The position numbers and the translations under genes were made by a program. Shown here one piece after another: positions 1-8,599 of a DNA stretch of 64,000 nt. This DNA comes from JABSQH01 sp965230015 (GTDB lineage Bacteria > Actinomycetota > Acidimicrobiia > Acidimicrobiales > Ilumatobacteraceae): positions 186,001 through 250,000 of the forward strand of contig CBDDKF010000017.1 in the NCBI GenBank assembly GCA_965230015.1, written 5' to 3'. The notes beneath the pieces were generated by a model. The model made no database searches, was not told where the DNA came from, and worked only from the letters and a program-made list of their open reading frames with translations. The first letter of the stretch is position 1; every line of letters begins with the position of its first letter.

Positions 1-3000
1 GTCCCCCAGGCCCGGTTCACCGCCGCGCTCGCCGAAGACGTGACAGCGCTCGTCGCCGCGCACTACGGCGTCGATGAACGCACCGATGTCCGCGATGTCG
101 AGACCTTGTTGGGCACGAGCTCGCTGGCCCGGTTGTCGATGGCCGTCCGTGGCGGTGCCGCTCCCGATCTTGCCGAGCTGGGCGCGGCGATCGACGATCT
201 CTCGACGACATGGGGTGATCGTGCGCTTGCGGCGCTCGTCGACGACGTCGGCGAGATCGAGGCGCGACGCCTCTACGGGCTCATCGGTGCCTCTGTGCCC
301 GCCGAGTACCAGGCGCGGACGGCACCAGCCGCGGCCATCGACGACCTGTTGAACGTCGCCCGCCTGATCGATGCTGGGGCAGTGCCGGCGGGTGCCATCC
401 GCACATCGTTTGGTCGGCACGTCGACGCCGCCGACGACGAGTGGCGGTTCCGTATCTTCTTGTTGAACCACTCGGTGACGATCGCCGAGCTGGTCCCACT
501 CCTGGCCCACCTCGGCCTTGCCGCCATCGATGAGCACCCTGCGGTGTTCCCCACGGCACGCGGCACCGTGTACGTGTACGACGTCGGCGTGCGCACGGCG
601 GTCGACACGATCACCGAGGCCCAGCACGCCGAAGTGCAAGCCGCGTTCGTCGATCTCGTCAACGGACAGCTCGAGGCCGACGACCTCAACCGGCTGATCC
701 TCACCGCGGGAATGACCCGCCGCGAGGTTGCCGTGCTCCGGCTGTACCACCGCTATCTCCGCCAAGCCGCGTTCGCGTTCAGCCCCGCCTACATCGAGCG
801 GGCGGTGGTCGAGAACCCGGCGATCGCCGCCGACCTCACCGCACTGTTCCGAGCCCGCTTCGACCCGATCTCCGAGCCCGATCGGGACGCCGCCGAGCAG
901 CGGATCCGCGATCGCCTGCTCGAACAACTCGAAGCAGTGCCATCGCTCGACGACGACCGGATCCTGCGTGCCTTCCTCGCGTTGATCGATGCCACGGTGC
1001 GCACCAATGCGTTCGTCGACGAGGCGACCGATCTCGCCGTGAAGCTCCGCCCGCAGAGCATCGCCTTTTTGCCCGAGCCGCGGCCCGTACACGAGATCTT
1101 CGTGTGTTCACCGCTCGTCGAAGGGGTGCACCTGCGCGCTGGGGCGATCGCTCGCGGGGGTCTGCGGTGGAGTGATCGTCCCGAAGACTTCCGCACCGAG
1201 ATCCTCGGGTTGGTCAAGGCGCAGATGGTGAAGAACTCCGTGATCGTGCCCGTTGGTGCGAAGGGCGGTTTCGTCGTCAAGGGCACTCCGACAACGCCTG
1301 CCGAGCGTGACGCCTGGCGGGAAGTCGGCGTCGATCGCTACCGGCGGTTCATCACTGCGCTGCTCGAACTCACCGACAACGTGACAGCGGAGGGCGTGGC
1401 CCATCCCGACGGCGTGGTGATTCGCGACGGCGACGACCCGTACTTGGTCGTTGCCGCCGACAAGGGCACGGCCACGTTCAGCGACATCGCCAACGACATC
1501 GCCGTCTCCCGTGGCTTCTGGCTCGGCGATGCGTTCGCTTCCGGCGGCAGTCAGGGATACGACCACAAGGCGATGGGCATCACCGCCCGCGGAGCGTGGG
1601 AGAGCGTGCGGCGCCATGCCCGCGTGATCGGCAAGAACGTCGAGACCGACCAGCTGACTGCGGTCGGTGTCGGTGACATGTCGGGCGATGTGTTCGGCAA
1701 CGGGATGCTGCTGTCGGCGCACCTTCAGTTGGTCGCCGCGTTCGATCACCGTCATGTGTTTCTCGACCCGAATCCCGACCCGGTCGTCAGCTTCGACGAG
1801 CGGCGGCGCCTGTTCGAACTCGGTCGTTCGAGCTGGGACGACTACGACCGCAGTCTCATCTCGGCAGGCGGCGGGGTGTACCGGCGCGACCTCAAGTCGA
1901 TCCCGATCTCTCCAGAGGTGGCCGATGCGCTGGGGCTCGACGTCGATGCGCTGCGACCGAACGAGCTGATCTCGGCGATTCTCTGTGCCCCGGTCGATCT
2001 GCTGTGGAACGGTGGGATCGGAACCTACGTGAAGGCGTCCGACGAGACGCACGAAATGGTCGGCGATCGCACCAACGACGCGGTGCGCGTCGACGCGGCC
2101 CAACTGTGCTGTCGCATCGTCGGCGAGGGTGGCAATCTCGGCTTCACCCAACTGGCGCGGGTCGAGTATGCGATCGCGGGCGGTCTGATCTACACCGACG
2201 CGATCGACAACAGTGCGGGAGTCGACTGCAGCGATCAAGAGGTAAACATCAAGATCGCCCTCGATCAGTTGGTGCGCGACGGCGATCTCACCGTGAAACA
2301 GCGCAACGAGTTGCTCGTCGAGATGACCGACGAGGTCGCCGACCTCGTGCTCGAACACAACCGGGCACAAACGCTGGCGCTGATGATCGCCCGTCGACAG
2401 GCGCTGTCGATGATCAACGTGCATGCCCGTTACCTCGACGCATTGGAGGCCGATGGCCGTCTGGATCGAGCGCTCGAAGCGCTGCCGAACGACCGTCAGA
2501 TCAACGAGCGACAGTCGGCGGGCAGTGGGCTGCGCGCCCCGGAGTTCGCGGTGATGATCGCCTACAGCAAGAACGCCGACATCGAGGAGCTGTTGGCCAG
2601 CGACGTCCCCGACGACCCCGTGCTGGACGACGACCTCCTCACGTCGTTCCCCACGGCGCTACGCACGCGCTTTCCCGATGCCATCCGTGCGCACCGGCTG
2701 CGGCGCGAGATCGTTGCGACCCGGTTGGTGAACAACATGGTCAATCTCGCGGGGATCTCGTTCGACCATCGGATGACCGAGGACTCCGGCGCATCGATCG
2801 CCGACGTGGCCCGGGCGTTCGTCGCCTCGCGCAACATCTTCGGGTTCCGTGAGATGTGGCGCGAGATCGACAGCTTGAGCGGCATCGGCCTCGACGCGCA
2901 GCTCGAGCTCTTTCTCGACGCCCGGCGCCTGGCCGAGCGGGGCACGATGTGGTTGCTTCGTCATCGTCGACCGCCGCTCGACATCGGCGCGACGATCGAC

Positions 3001-3540
3001 ACCTTTGCCGCCGCCATCGCCGAGCTCGACGGGGCGCTCGATCGTGTGGTCAGCGGTCACGTCGCCGGCGCCATCGCCGAAGATCGCGAAACACGTGAGG
3101 CGGCAGGCGTGCCGTCAGACCTCGCTGCGCGGTCGGCGCGCTGGCCGTGGATGCACACCGGCTTCGACATCGTCGAACTGGCCGACTCCGAACAGACCTC
3201 GCTCGCCGAAACCGCCACCACCTACTGGGCTGTGTTCGAGTCGTTCGACCTCGAATGGCTGTGGGATGGCATCGGCCGGCTCCCGCGTTCCACGCGTTGG
3301 CAGGCGCAGGCGCGCGGTGCACTGCGCGACGACCTCATGAGCGTGCTCGCCGATCTGGCCCGTCTGGTGATGCGCAGCGGCCACGACTCGGTGGCGAACT
3401 GGATTGGCTCGAACGAGCGCGCCGTCGGCCGGGTGATCGCCATGCACACCGAGATCCGGCGGGCAGAGACCGCCGATCTCACCACGCTGTCGGTGGCGGT
3501 GCGTCAGCTGCGCAACCTGACGCTGGGTGCTGCGCTGTAA
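1..3540 (+). CDS. gdhB: NAD-dependent glutamate dehydrogenase, large type (5'-truncated by window edge)
   Basis: The reading frame is open from the first base, so the gene starts upstream; about 1,179 C-terminal residues are visible of a family usually near 1,600. It would oxidise glutamate to 2-oxoglutarate and ammonia with NAD in the cytoplasm, linking amino-acid catabolism to the TCA cycle. Family landmarks are GGLRWSDRPEDFRTEI near nt 1155, KGGFVVKG near nt 1263 and GDMSGDVFGNGMLLS near nt 1674, in the catalytic core typical of the 180-kDa class. The C-terminal helical regulatory region runs to a TAA at 3538-3540. It is followed after 42 nt by gltX on the same strand. The family call is firm; the gene symbol is by analogy only. 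Confidence 0.95.
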   Translation, partial: VPQARFTAALAEDVTALVAAHYGVDERTDVRDVETLLGTSSLARLSMAVRGGAAPDLAELGAAIDDLSTTWGDRALAALVDDVGEIEARRLYGLIGASVPAEYQARTAPAAAIDDLLNVARLIDAGAVPAGAIRTSFGRHVDAADDEWRFRIFLLNHSVTIAELVPLLAHLGLAAIDEHPAVFPTARGTVYVYDVGVRTAVDTITEAQHAEVQAAFVDLVNGQLEADDLNRLILTAGMTRREVAVLRLYHRYLRQAAFAFSPAYIERAVVENPAIAADLTALFRARFDPISEPDRDAAEQRIRDRLLEQLEAVPSLDDDRILRAFLALIDATVRTNAFVDEATDLAVKLRPQSIAFLPEPRPVHEIFVCSPLVEGVHLRAGAIARGGLRWSDRPEDFRTEILGLVKAQMVKNSVIVPVGAKGGFVVKGTPTTPAERDAWREVGVDRYRRFITALLELTDNVTAEGVAHPDGVVIRDGDDPYLVVAADKGTATFSDIANDIAVSRGFWLGDAFASGGSQGYDHKAMGITARGAWESVRRHARVIGKNVETDQLTAVGVGDMSGDVFGNGMLLSAHLQLVAAFDHRHVFLDPNPDPVVSFDERRRLFELGRSSWDDYDRSLISAGGGVYRRDLKSIPISPEVADALGLDVDALRPNELISAILCAPVDLLWNGGIGTYVKASDETHEMVGDRTNDAVRVDAAQLCCRIVGEGGNLGFTQLARVEYAIAGGLIYTDAIDNSAGVDCSDQEVNIKIALDQLVRDGDLTVKQRNELLVEMTDEVADLVLEHNRAQTLALMIARRQALSMINVHARYLDALEADGRLDRALEALPNDRQINERQSAGSGLRAPEFAVMIAYSKNADIEELLASDVPDDPVLDDDLLTSFPTALRTRFPDAIRAHRLRREIVATRLVNNMVNLAGISFDHRMTEDSGASIADVARAFVASRNIFGFREMWREIDSLSGIGLDAQLELFLDARRLAERGTMWLLRHRRPPLDIGATIDTFAAAIAELDGALDRVVSGHVAGAIAEDRETREAAGVPSDLAARSARWPWMHTGFDIVELADSEQTSLAETATTYWAVFESFDLEWLWDGIGRLPRSTRWQAQARGALRDDLMSVLADLARLVMRSGHDSVANWIGSNERAVGRVIAMHTEIRRAETADLTTLSVAVRQLRNLTLGAAL

Positions 3541-3582
3541 CTGCCCGGCGACGGCGCGGCGGCACCGGTAGCGTCGAGAGGG

Positions 3583-5007
3583 ATGGCCGAGACGACCCGC
3601 GTTCGCTTTGCCCCGTCCCCGACCGGCATGTTCCATGTCGGTGGCGCCCGTTCAGCGCTGTTCAACTGGGCGGTCGCCCGGCAGACGGGCGGACGGTTTG
3701 TGCTGCGCATCGAAGACACCGACGAGGCGCGCAACCGGCCGGAGTGGACCCAAGGCATCATCGACGCGCTGGACTGGATCGGGATTTCGGCCGACGACCC
3801 GCACTTCGAGGGCCCGGAGTTCCAACGCGATCACACCACTGCTCACGTGGCTGCCGCACAGCGCCTGCTCGATGAGGGGCACGCCTACTACTGCGACCTC
3901 AGCCCCGAGCAGGTGCGTGAGCGAGCTGACCGTCTCGGACTCGCCGGCTACGACGGGTACTCCCGTGATCGCGGTGTCGGACCAGGCGACGGTCACGTGG
4001 TGCGCTTCCGGGTTCCCGATGGCGTGACCGTGATCGACGATGCGATCCGTGGCCGAGTGGAGTTCGACAACGCAACGATCGAAGACTTCGTGCTGCTCCG
4101 GGGAGACGGCTCGCCCGTCTTCGTGCTGGCCAACGCGGTCGACGACTGGGGAATGCGCATCACCGACGTGATCCGTGGCGAGGAGCATCTGCCGAACGCT
4201 CCCAAGCAACAGCTCATCCTCAACGCACTTGGCCACCCTGCTCCGCGATGGGCGCACGTGCCGGTGCTGGTCAACGAGGAGCGCAAGAAGTTGTCGAAGC
4301 GGCGCGACAAGGTGTCGCTCGACCAGTACCGCCAGGAGGGTTACCTCGCCGACGCAATGGTCAACTACCTGATGACGCTCGGGTGGACGCCGCCCGGGGC
4401 CGAAGAGGCCGGCACCGAGATCGTGTCGTGGCCGGAGATCGAGGCGTCGTTCCGCCTGGAGGACGTCAACCGCTCGCCGGCGTTCTTCGACACGAAGAAG
4501 CTCGACGCGTTCAACGGCGAGTACACCCGCGCGATGCCAACCGACGAGTTCGTCGAGCGGGCCGCCGAGGAGATCCCCGACGAGTGGGATCGCGACAGGT
4601 TCGCCCAGATCGCGCCGGTATTGCAGGAGCGCACCGTGCGCTTCGACGACGAGATCCCGGCAAAGGTCGACTTCCTGTTCCTGCCCACCGGGGCCGACGT
4701 GAAGATCGACGATGCCGACTGGGCGAAAGCGACGAAGGCTGAGTGGGCCGAGCCGTTGCTCGACGACGTGATCGATTCGTACGGCAAGCTCGACGATGCG
4801 CGATGGACGGCGGCCCGACTGAAGGGTGAACTCGAGGCGGTGATGGTCACCTACGGGATCAAGCTCGGCAAGGCGCAGGCGCCGGTGCGTGTTGCCACCA
4901 CCGGGCGTTCGGTCGGACCGCCGCTGTTCGAAGCGTTGGAGGTCCTCGGGCGCGAAGAGACGCTGCGCCGACTGCGGGCGGCCAGACCGAGGTTCGGATC
5001 GGACTGA
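3583..5007 (+). CDS. gltX: Glutamyl-tRNA synthetase
   Basis: This is a class I aminoacyl-tRNA synthetase of 474 residues, normal for bacterial GluRS. It attaches glutamate to tRNA-Glu, and in organisms using the transamidation pathway also to tRNA-Gln. The HIGH-like signature is PSPTGMFHVGG with HVGG at residues 18-21, followed by RIEDTD. The KMSKS-like loop is KLSKR at residues 236-240. The start ATG at 3583 is placed by the conserved N-terminus (RVRFAPSPTG). The stop TGA overlaps the next gene's ATG (ATGA at 5005-5009 region), so the YdcF-like gene is probably co-translated. A cognate tRNA-Glu lies about 3.4 kb downstream. Confidence 0.97.
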   Translation: MAETTRVRFAPSPTGMFHVGGARSALFNWAVARQTGGRFVLRIEDTDEARNRPEWTQGIIDALDWIGISADDPHFEGPEFQRDHTTAHVAAAQRLLDEGHAYYCDLSPEQVRERADRLGLAGYDGYSRDRGVGPGDGHVVRFRVPDGVTVIDDAIRGRVEFDNATIEDFVLLRGDGSPVFVLANAVDDWGMRITDVIRGEEHLPNAPKQQLILNALGHPAPRWAHVPVLVNEERKKLSKRRDKVSLDQYRQEGYLADAMVNYLMTLGWTPPGAEEAGTEIVSWPEIEASFRLEDVNRSPAFFDTKKLDAFNGEYTRAMPTDEFVERAAEEIPDEWDRDRFAQIAPVLQERTVRFDDEIPAKVDFLFLPTGADVKIDDADWAKATKAEWAEPLLDDVIDSYGKLDDARWTAARLKGELEAVMVTYGIKLGKAQAPVRVATTGRSVGPPLFEALEVLGREETLRRLRAARPRFGSD

Positions 5008-5759
5008 TGAACGACGTCGGTGGCGAGGCACCGGCCGGGCGTAGCCCGGGTGCGGCGACCGACATCGCGCCTGCCCCGTTGCCGATCACCGACGAGTTGC
5101 CGATCGTGCGCCCGATGGCGGCTGCGGTTCCGGAGCCTGTGCGGCCGCCTCGTTCCCCGTGGCGTTGGGTGGCCTACGGCCTCGCAGCCGTCGTGCTGCT
5201 CGGGGTGGCGTACTACGGCTTCTCGCTGTGGCAGGTGTGGTCGACCGGTCGTGCCGACGAGGCCCGTCCCGTCGACGCCATCGTGGTGATGGGGGCGGCA
5301 CAATATGACGGCCGCCCGTCACCGCAGTTGGCCGCCCGTCTCGATCACGTGGTCGAGCTGTGGCCGCAGGGATTCGCCGACACCGTGGTGGTCACTGGCG
5401 GCAAGCTGCCCGCCGATCGCTTCACCGAGGCCGAGACGAGCGCGGCCTACCTGATCGAACGCGGGATACCCGAGGAGGCGATCGTGCTGGAGAACGAGGG
5501 CACGTCCACGATCGAGTCGCTCGATGGTGTTGCCGAAGTCTTGCCGGATGGCTCGTCGGTGCTGATCGTCACCGACCCCTACCACGCCTTGCGTGCCAAG
5601 TTGATCGCCGAGGATGCCGGGCTCGATGCGTACGTGTCGTCGACCCCGACGTCGGTCGTCACGGGGTCGAGTTCGTTGCAGCGCCACCTGCGGGAGGCCG
5701 GGGGAGTGGCGGTGGCCCGCATCATCGGGTTCGACCGGCTGAGTGGCATTTCAGGCTGA
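5007..5759 (+). CDS. YdcF/SanA-type (DUF218) single-pass membrane protein
   Basis: The protein has 250 residues. A proline-rich cytoplasmic N-terminus is followed by one membrane helix (about residues 52-71, WVAYGLAAVVLLGVAYYG). The extracytoplasmic domain has the DUF218 pattern: DAIVVMGAAQYDGRPSP, VVTGGK, an E-T-S-A-A-Y-L-I-E segment and LIVTDPYHALRA near the end. E. coli relatives (SanA, ElyC, YdcF) act in envelope integrity and their biochemical role is unsettled. The start overlaps the gltX stop as ATGA, which indicates translational coupling. The stop at 5757-5759 lies 59 nt before tRNA-Gln. Confidence 0.85.
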   Translation: MNDVGGEAPAGRSPGAATDIAPAPLPITDELPIVRPMAAAVPEPVRPPRSPWRWVAYGLAAVVLLGVAYYGFSLWQVWSTGRADEARPVDAIVVMGAAQYDGRPSPQLAARLDHVVELWPQGFADTVVVTGGKLPADRFTEAETSAAYLIERGIPEEAIVLENEGTSTIESLDGVAEVLPDGSSVLIVTDPYHALRAKLIAEDAGLDAYVSSTPTSVVTGSSSLQRHLREAGGVAVARIIGFDRLSGISG

Positions 5760-5818
5760 CCAGCCGCGCACTTCCGGTGGTACCGAACCCCGCCGCAGCT
5801 ACACTCCTGCGTCGCCCT

Positions 5819-5893
5819 TGGGGTGTGGTGTAATAGGCAACACAGCAGATTCTGGTTCTGTTATTAGGGGTTCGATTCCTCTCACCCCAGCCA
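5819..5893 (+). tRNA. tRNA-Gln (CTG), CCA encoded
   Basis: The cloverleaf folds by eye. Acceptor arms are TGGGGTG (5819-5825) and CACCCCA (5883-5889), with discriminator G5890 and encoded CCA 5891-5893. The D stem is GTGT/ACAC. The anticodon stem is GCAGA/TCTGT with loop TTCTGGT, giving anticodon CTG for codon CAG. The T arm is AGGGG-TTCGATT-CCTCT. Confidence 0.95.
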
Positions 5894-5898
5894 TCCGG

Positions 5899-5914
5899 CA
5901 TCGGTCCGCCGATG
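5899..5914. terminator. Small hairpin between tRNA-Gln and the convergent HNH gene
   Basis: CATCGG and CCGATG form a 6-bp stem with a 4-nt loop. It lies just after tRNA-Gln and 25 nt beyond the stop of the convergent HNH gene, so it could end transcripts from both sides. There is no clear U tract. Confidence 0.35.
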
Positions 5915-5938
5915 TCGCGCGCCTGCACGTCGTGGCGC

Positions 5939-7204
5939 TCAGTTGTGCCGATGGGGCTCGTCGGTGTCGTACCCGCGGGGGCGCCGAGAGTGATCGGGAT
6001 GCCGGAACTCGAGCCAGCGGAGGTTGAGGCGTTGGCCTGCGGGGCCGTGGTAGGGCTTGGCTGGTTGTGGTGGTGCGGCCCCGGGGGGCTTGGGTTTGGC
6101 TCCGCTGGCGGTGAGGGTCGCGCCGTTTGATGCGGTGAAGGTGACCGCGCCAGGCGTTTCGGCTGCGAGGTCGGCGTTGCCGGCGATGTGTAGTTCGCCT
6201 CGGTGGTGGTGGCCGCACAGGGCGATGAGGTTCCACGTGTCGGTGGGCCCGCCGTCGGTCCAGTGGACGATGTGATGAATCTCGAGGTGGTGCGTCGCGG
6301 TGCAGCCGGGCACGCGGCAGCCCTGGTCGCGGTGGATCACGATGCGTCGGGTGCGTTCGGGCACAACGCGGGAAGCGCGACCGACGGAGAACGGGAGACC
6401 GTCGGCGAGCAGTGTGGGCACGATCGCACAGTCACAGGTGAGGTAGTTGGCGACGTCGTCGGGGACGCGCCAGCCGTGCGCGTCACGGACGTCGGCGGGG
6501 GCGTCGGTGTTGATGTGCAGGTGCAGTCGGTGACGGTCACGACGTCCGGAGTCGTCGATCGCGTCCAAGGACCGCTGCGCCACCTCGACCAGCGCGCTGA
6601 TCCATGTGGCGGTCTCGGGATCGTCCTGGAACAGGGCGTCCTTCGCTTCTTCGATCGCCTGGCTGATGATGGTTCCGGCGATGCCATCAGTCTCGACGTT
6701 GAGGGTGAAACGGCCGTCGGAGCGGGTACGCATCGTGAACCGATCCCTCTTCGACGCCGGCTGGTCGGTGTCGTCGGCCTGCTCGTCGCCGGCGGGTTCG
6801 GTGGGGAAGTGATCCATGGTCCGCCGGAGTTGGGTGACGGTCATGTGCGCAGCAAGGTCACAGAGCTGCGTGTCGGCCCAATCGGGGGCGTGTTCGGCGA
6901 TCACCGCCATCTGATCCAACGAGATCAACCCGTCGCGCAGTAGTTGTACACAACGGGGGAACGTGTCGATCCGTTCCGCAACGGCCACGACTTGCGCGGC
7001 GCGGCGTGCGCTGATCCCGCAACGCCAGGCGAGGTACTGACGGTGGGTGTGGATCCCGTTGCCGGTGAGCACCGAGCCGTCGGTCAACACCTGCACGGCG
7101 AGGTCGACCAACTCACCGGAGAGGGCGTTGAGGTGACCGCAGATCTCGTCGAGGCGCCGATCACGAACCCGCCACTCGGGTTCTGCGCTGAAACCGATCC
7201 CCAT
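5939..7204 (-). CDS. DUF222 / HNH endonuclease-signature protein (13E12 type)
   Basis: The N-terminal DUF222 domain (GELVDLAVQVL, YLAWRCGISARRAAQVVAVAER) is followed by a C-terminal HNH motif: CRVPGCTATHHLEIHHI, then HWTDGGPTDTWNLIALCGHHH. The paired Cys and His residues fit a zinc-supported HNH nuclease fold. Proteins of this kind are numerous in actinobacteria, often as repeated or mobile-associated copies (REP13E12 in mycobacteria), and their function is not settled. I chose the ATG at 7204 (MGIGFSAEPEW). The frame stays open to a TTG at 7249, but the extra 15 residues look non-family and AT-rich. The product is about 421 residues, convergent with the upstream tRNA and divergent from gpsA. 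Confidence 0.8.
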   Translation of the reverse strand: MGIGFSAEPEWRVRDRRLDEICGHLNALSGELVDLAVQVLTDGSVLTGNGIHTHRQYLAWRCGISARRAAQVVAVAERIDTFPRCVQLLRDGLISLDQMAVIAEHAPDWADTQLCDLAAHMTVTQLRRTMDHFPTEPAGDEQADDTDQPASKRDRFTMRTRSDGRFTLNVETDGIAGTIISQAIEEAKDALFQDDPETATWISALVEVAQRSLDAIDDSGRRDRHRLHLHINTDAPADVRDAHGWRVPDDVANYLTCDCAIVPTLLADGLPFSVGRASRVVPERTRRIVIHRDQGCRVPGCTATHHLEIHHIVHWTDGGPTDTWNLIALCGHHHRGELHIAGNADLAAETPGAVTFTASNGATLTASGAKPKPPGAAPPQPAKPYHGPAGQRLNLRWLEFRHPDHSRRPRGYDTDEPHRHN

Positions 7205-7365
7205 TCGTAGAGTATAGCACTGGTGATCGTAGTTCTTGCGATGAATCAAACAAAATTTCGATCAATTCTCACTCAGTGTGGGTTATTACGCGCTTTCCGT
7301 GGGGCGTTGATCGTCGGCTCGTCCCCATGTCGCGCCCTATAGTCCCGGGCCAAGGGGGGATCACC

Positions 7366-8367
7366 ATGGGGGATCGAGTCGTTGTCATCGGAGGCGGATC
7401 GTGGGGGACCACTGTTGCTCATCTGTGTGCCTGGCACGCGCCGACCACGTTGCACAGTCGTCGACCTGAGGTGGTCGAGGCGATCAACGAGCGGCACGAG
7501 AACCCGCGGTATCTCGCTGGGTATCAGCTGCACACGGAACTCGTAGCAACCGGCGATCTCGACGGCGCGGTGTCCGAGGCCGACGTGGTGGTCCTGGGCG
7601 TGCCGTCACGGGGCTATCGCGACACGCTCGCCGAGATCCGCCCACACATCCGGCCCGATGCGCCGATCGTCTCGTTGGCCAAGGGCTTGGAGCCGTCCAC
7701 CGAATTGCGAATGACGCAGGTGATCGCCGAGGAACTCCCGGATCATCCGATCGGATTGCTCACCGGACCGAACCTCGCCAAGGAAGTGCTCGACGGATTC
7801 GCCGCCGCAGCTGTTGTGGCATTCCCCAGCTTGTCGATGGCCGAGCGCATCCAGCCGATCTTCTCCTCGCCGGTCTTTCGCGTGTACACGAGCGACGACG
7901 TGATCGGCTGCGAGATGGGCGGCGCGCTGAAGAACGTGATCGCGATTGCGTCGGGGATGGCCGATGGAATCGGTGCCGGCGACAACACCCGAGCGATGGT
8001 GATCACCCGCGGGCTGGCCGAGCTGACGCGACTCGGCGTGGCGATGGGCGGCCGGCCCGAGACCTTCGCCGGCCTCGCTGGAATGGGCGACCTCGTCGCC
8101 ACCTGCATCAGCCCGCAGAGCCGCAACCGCTTCGTCGGTGAGCGGATCGGTCAGGGCAAGACGGTCGAGGAGATCATCGAAGAGATGGATCAGGTGGCCG
8201 AGGGCATCAAGACCGCCAAGGTGGTGATGAGCCTGGCCGAGCGATACGACATCGATCTGCCGATCAGCGCCGAAATCCATCGATGCGTGGCCCACGGGCA
8301 GAGCGCACTCGAGGCGTATCGCGGCCTCGTCCGCACGCCCGCTGGCACCGAGCTCAGCCCCGGTTGA
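7366..8367 (+). CDS. gpsA: Glycerol-3-phosphate dehydrogenase [NAD(P)+]
   Basis: The enzyme interconverts dihydroxyacetone phosphate and sn-glycerol 3-phosphate for phospholipid synthesis in the cytoplasm. The N-terminal Rossmann motif is VVVIGGGSWGTT (residues 5-16). The catalytic Lys lies in GGALKNVIAIASG, followed by GLAELTRLGVAMGG and the LAGMGDLVATC segment typical of GpsA. The frame is open 30 codons further upstream, but the ATG at 7366 is preceded by a G-rich Shine-Dalgarno run (AAGGGGGG) at correct spacing and fits the family N-terminus. Length 333 residues is normal. It ends 61 nt before tRNA-Glu. Confidence 0.95.
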   Translation: MGDRVVVIGGGSWGTTVAHLCAWHAPTTLHSRRPEVVEAINERHENPRYLAGYQLHTELVATGDLDGAVSEADVVVLGVPSRGYRDTLAEIRPHIRPDAPIVSLAKGLEPSTELRMTQVIAEELPDHPIGLLTGPNLAKEVLDGFAAAAVVAFPSLSMAERIQPIFSSPVFRVYTSDDVIGCEMGGALKNVIAIASGMADGIGAGDNTRAMVITRGLAELTRLGVAMGGRPETFAGLAGMGDLVATCISPQSRNRFVGERIGQGKTVEEIIEEMDQVAEGIKTAKVVMSLAERYDIDLPISAEIHRCVAHGQSALEAYRGLVRTPAGTELSPG

Positions 8368-8428
8368 GTTCCGGTCCCAGCTCGGTGGGAGCCCGTGCGG
8401 GGGCTGATATCGTCGTCGATCGCCACTT

Positions 8429-8504
8429 GGCCCGTTCGTCTAGTGGCCTAGGACACCACCCTCTCAAGGTGGCGGCACGGGTTCGAATCCCGTACGGGCT
8501 GCCA
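8429..8504 (+). tRNA. tRNA-Glu (CTC), CCA encoded; likely integration target
   Basis: Acceptor arms GGCCCGT (8429-8435) and ACGGGCT pair. The D arm is GTCT...GGAC. The anticodon stem CCACC/GGTGG holds loop CTCTCAA with anticodon CTC. The T arm is ACGGG-TTCGAAT-CCCGT, with discriminator G8501 and CCA 8502-8504. A tyrosine integrase starts 96 nt downstream in the same orientation, the standard arrangement for an element integrated at a tRNA 3' end. The attachment core would lie in the T arm/3' end. Confidence 0.95.
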
Positions 8505-8520
8505 AGAAAACACCAGGTCA

Positions 8521-8542
8521 GAGCCACCCTGCGGGGTGGCTC
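8521..8542 (+). terminator. Rho-independent-like terminator after tRNA-Glu
   Basis: GAGCCACCC (8521-8529) pairs perfectly with GGGTGGCTC (8534-8542) around a TGCG loop. A GCTCGGTTTTC segment follows, with a short T run. It would terminate the tRNA-Glu transcript and insulate the integrase. Confidence 0.75.
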
Positions 8543-8599
8543 GCTCGGTTTTCTGGACTCGTTGCCAATCCGATGCCAATCTCTACCAAGGAGGATCGG

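Noticed and set aside
1108..2424. 438-codon reading frame antisense to glutamate dehydrogenase
   Set aside because: It is a high-GC shadow frame; the + strand protein is conserved throughout.
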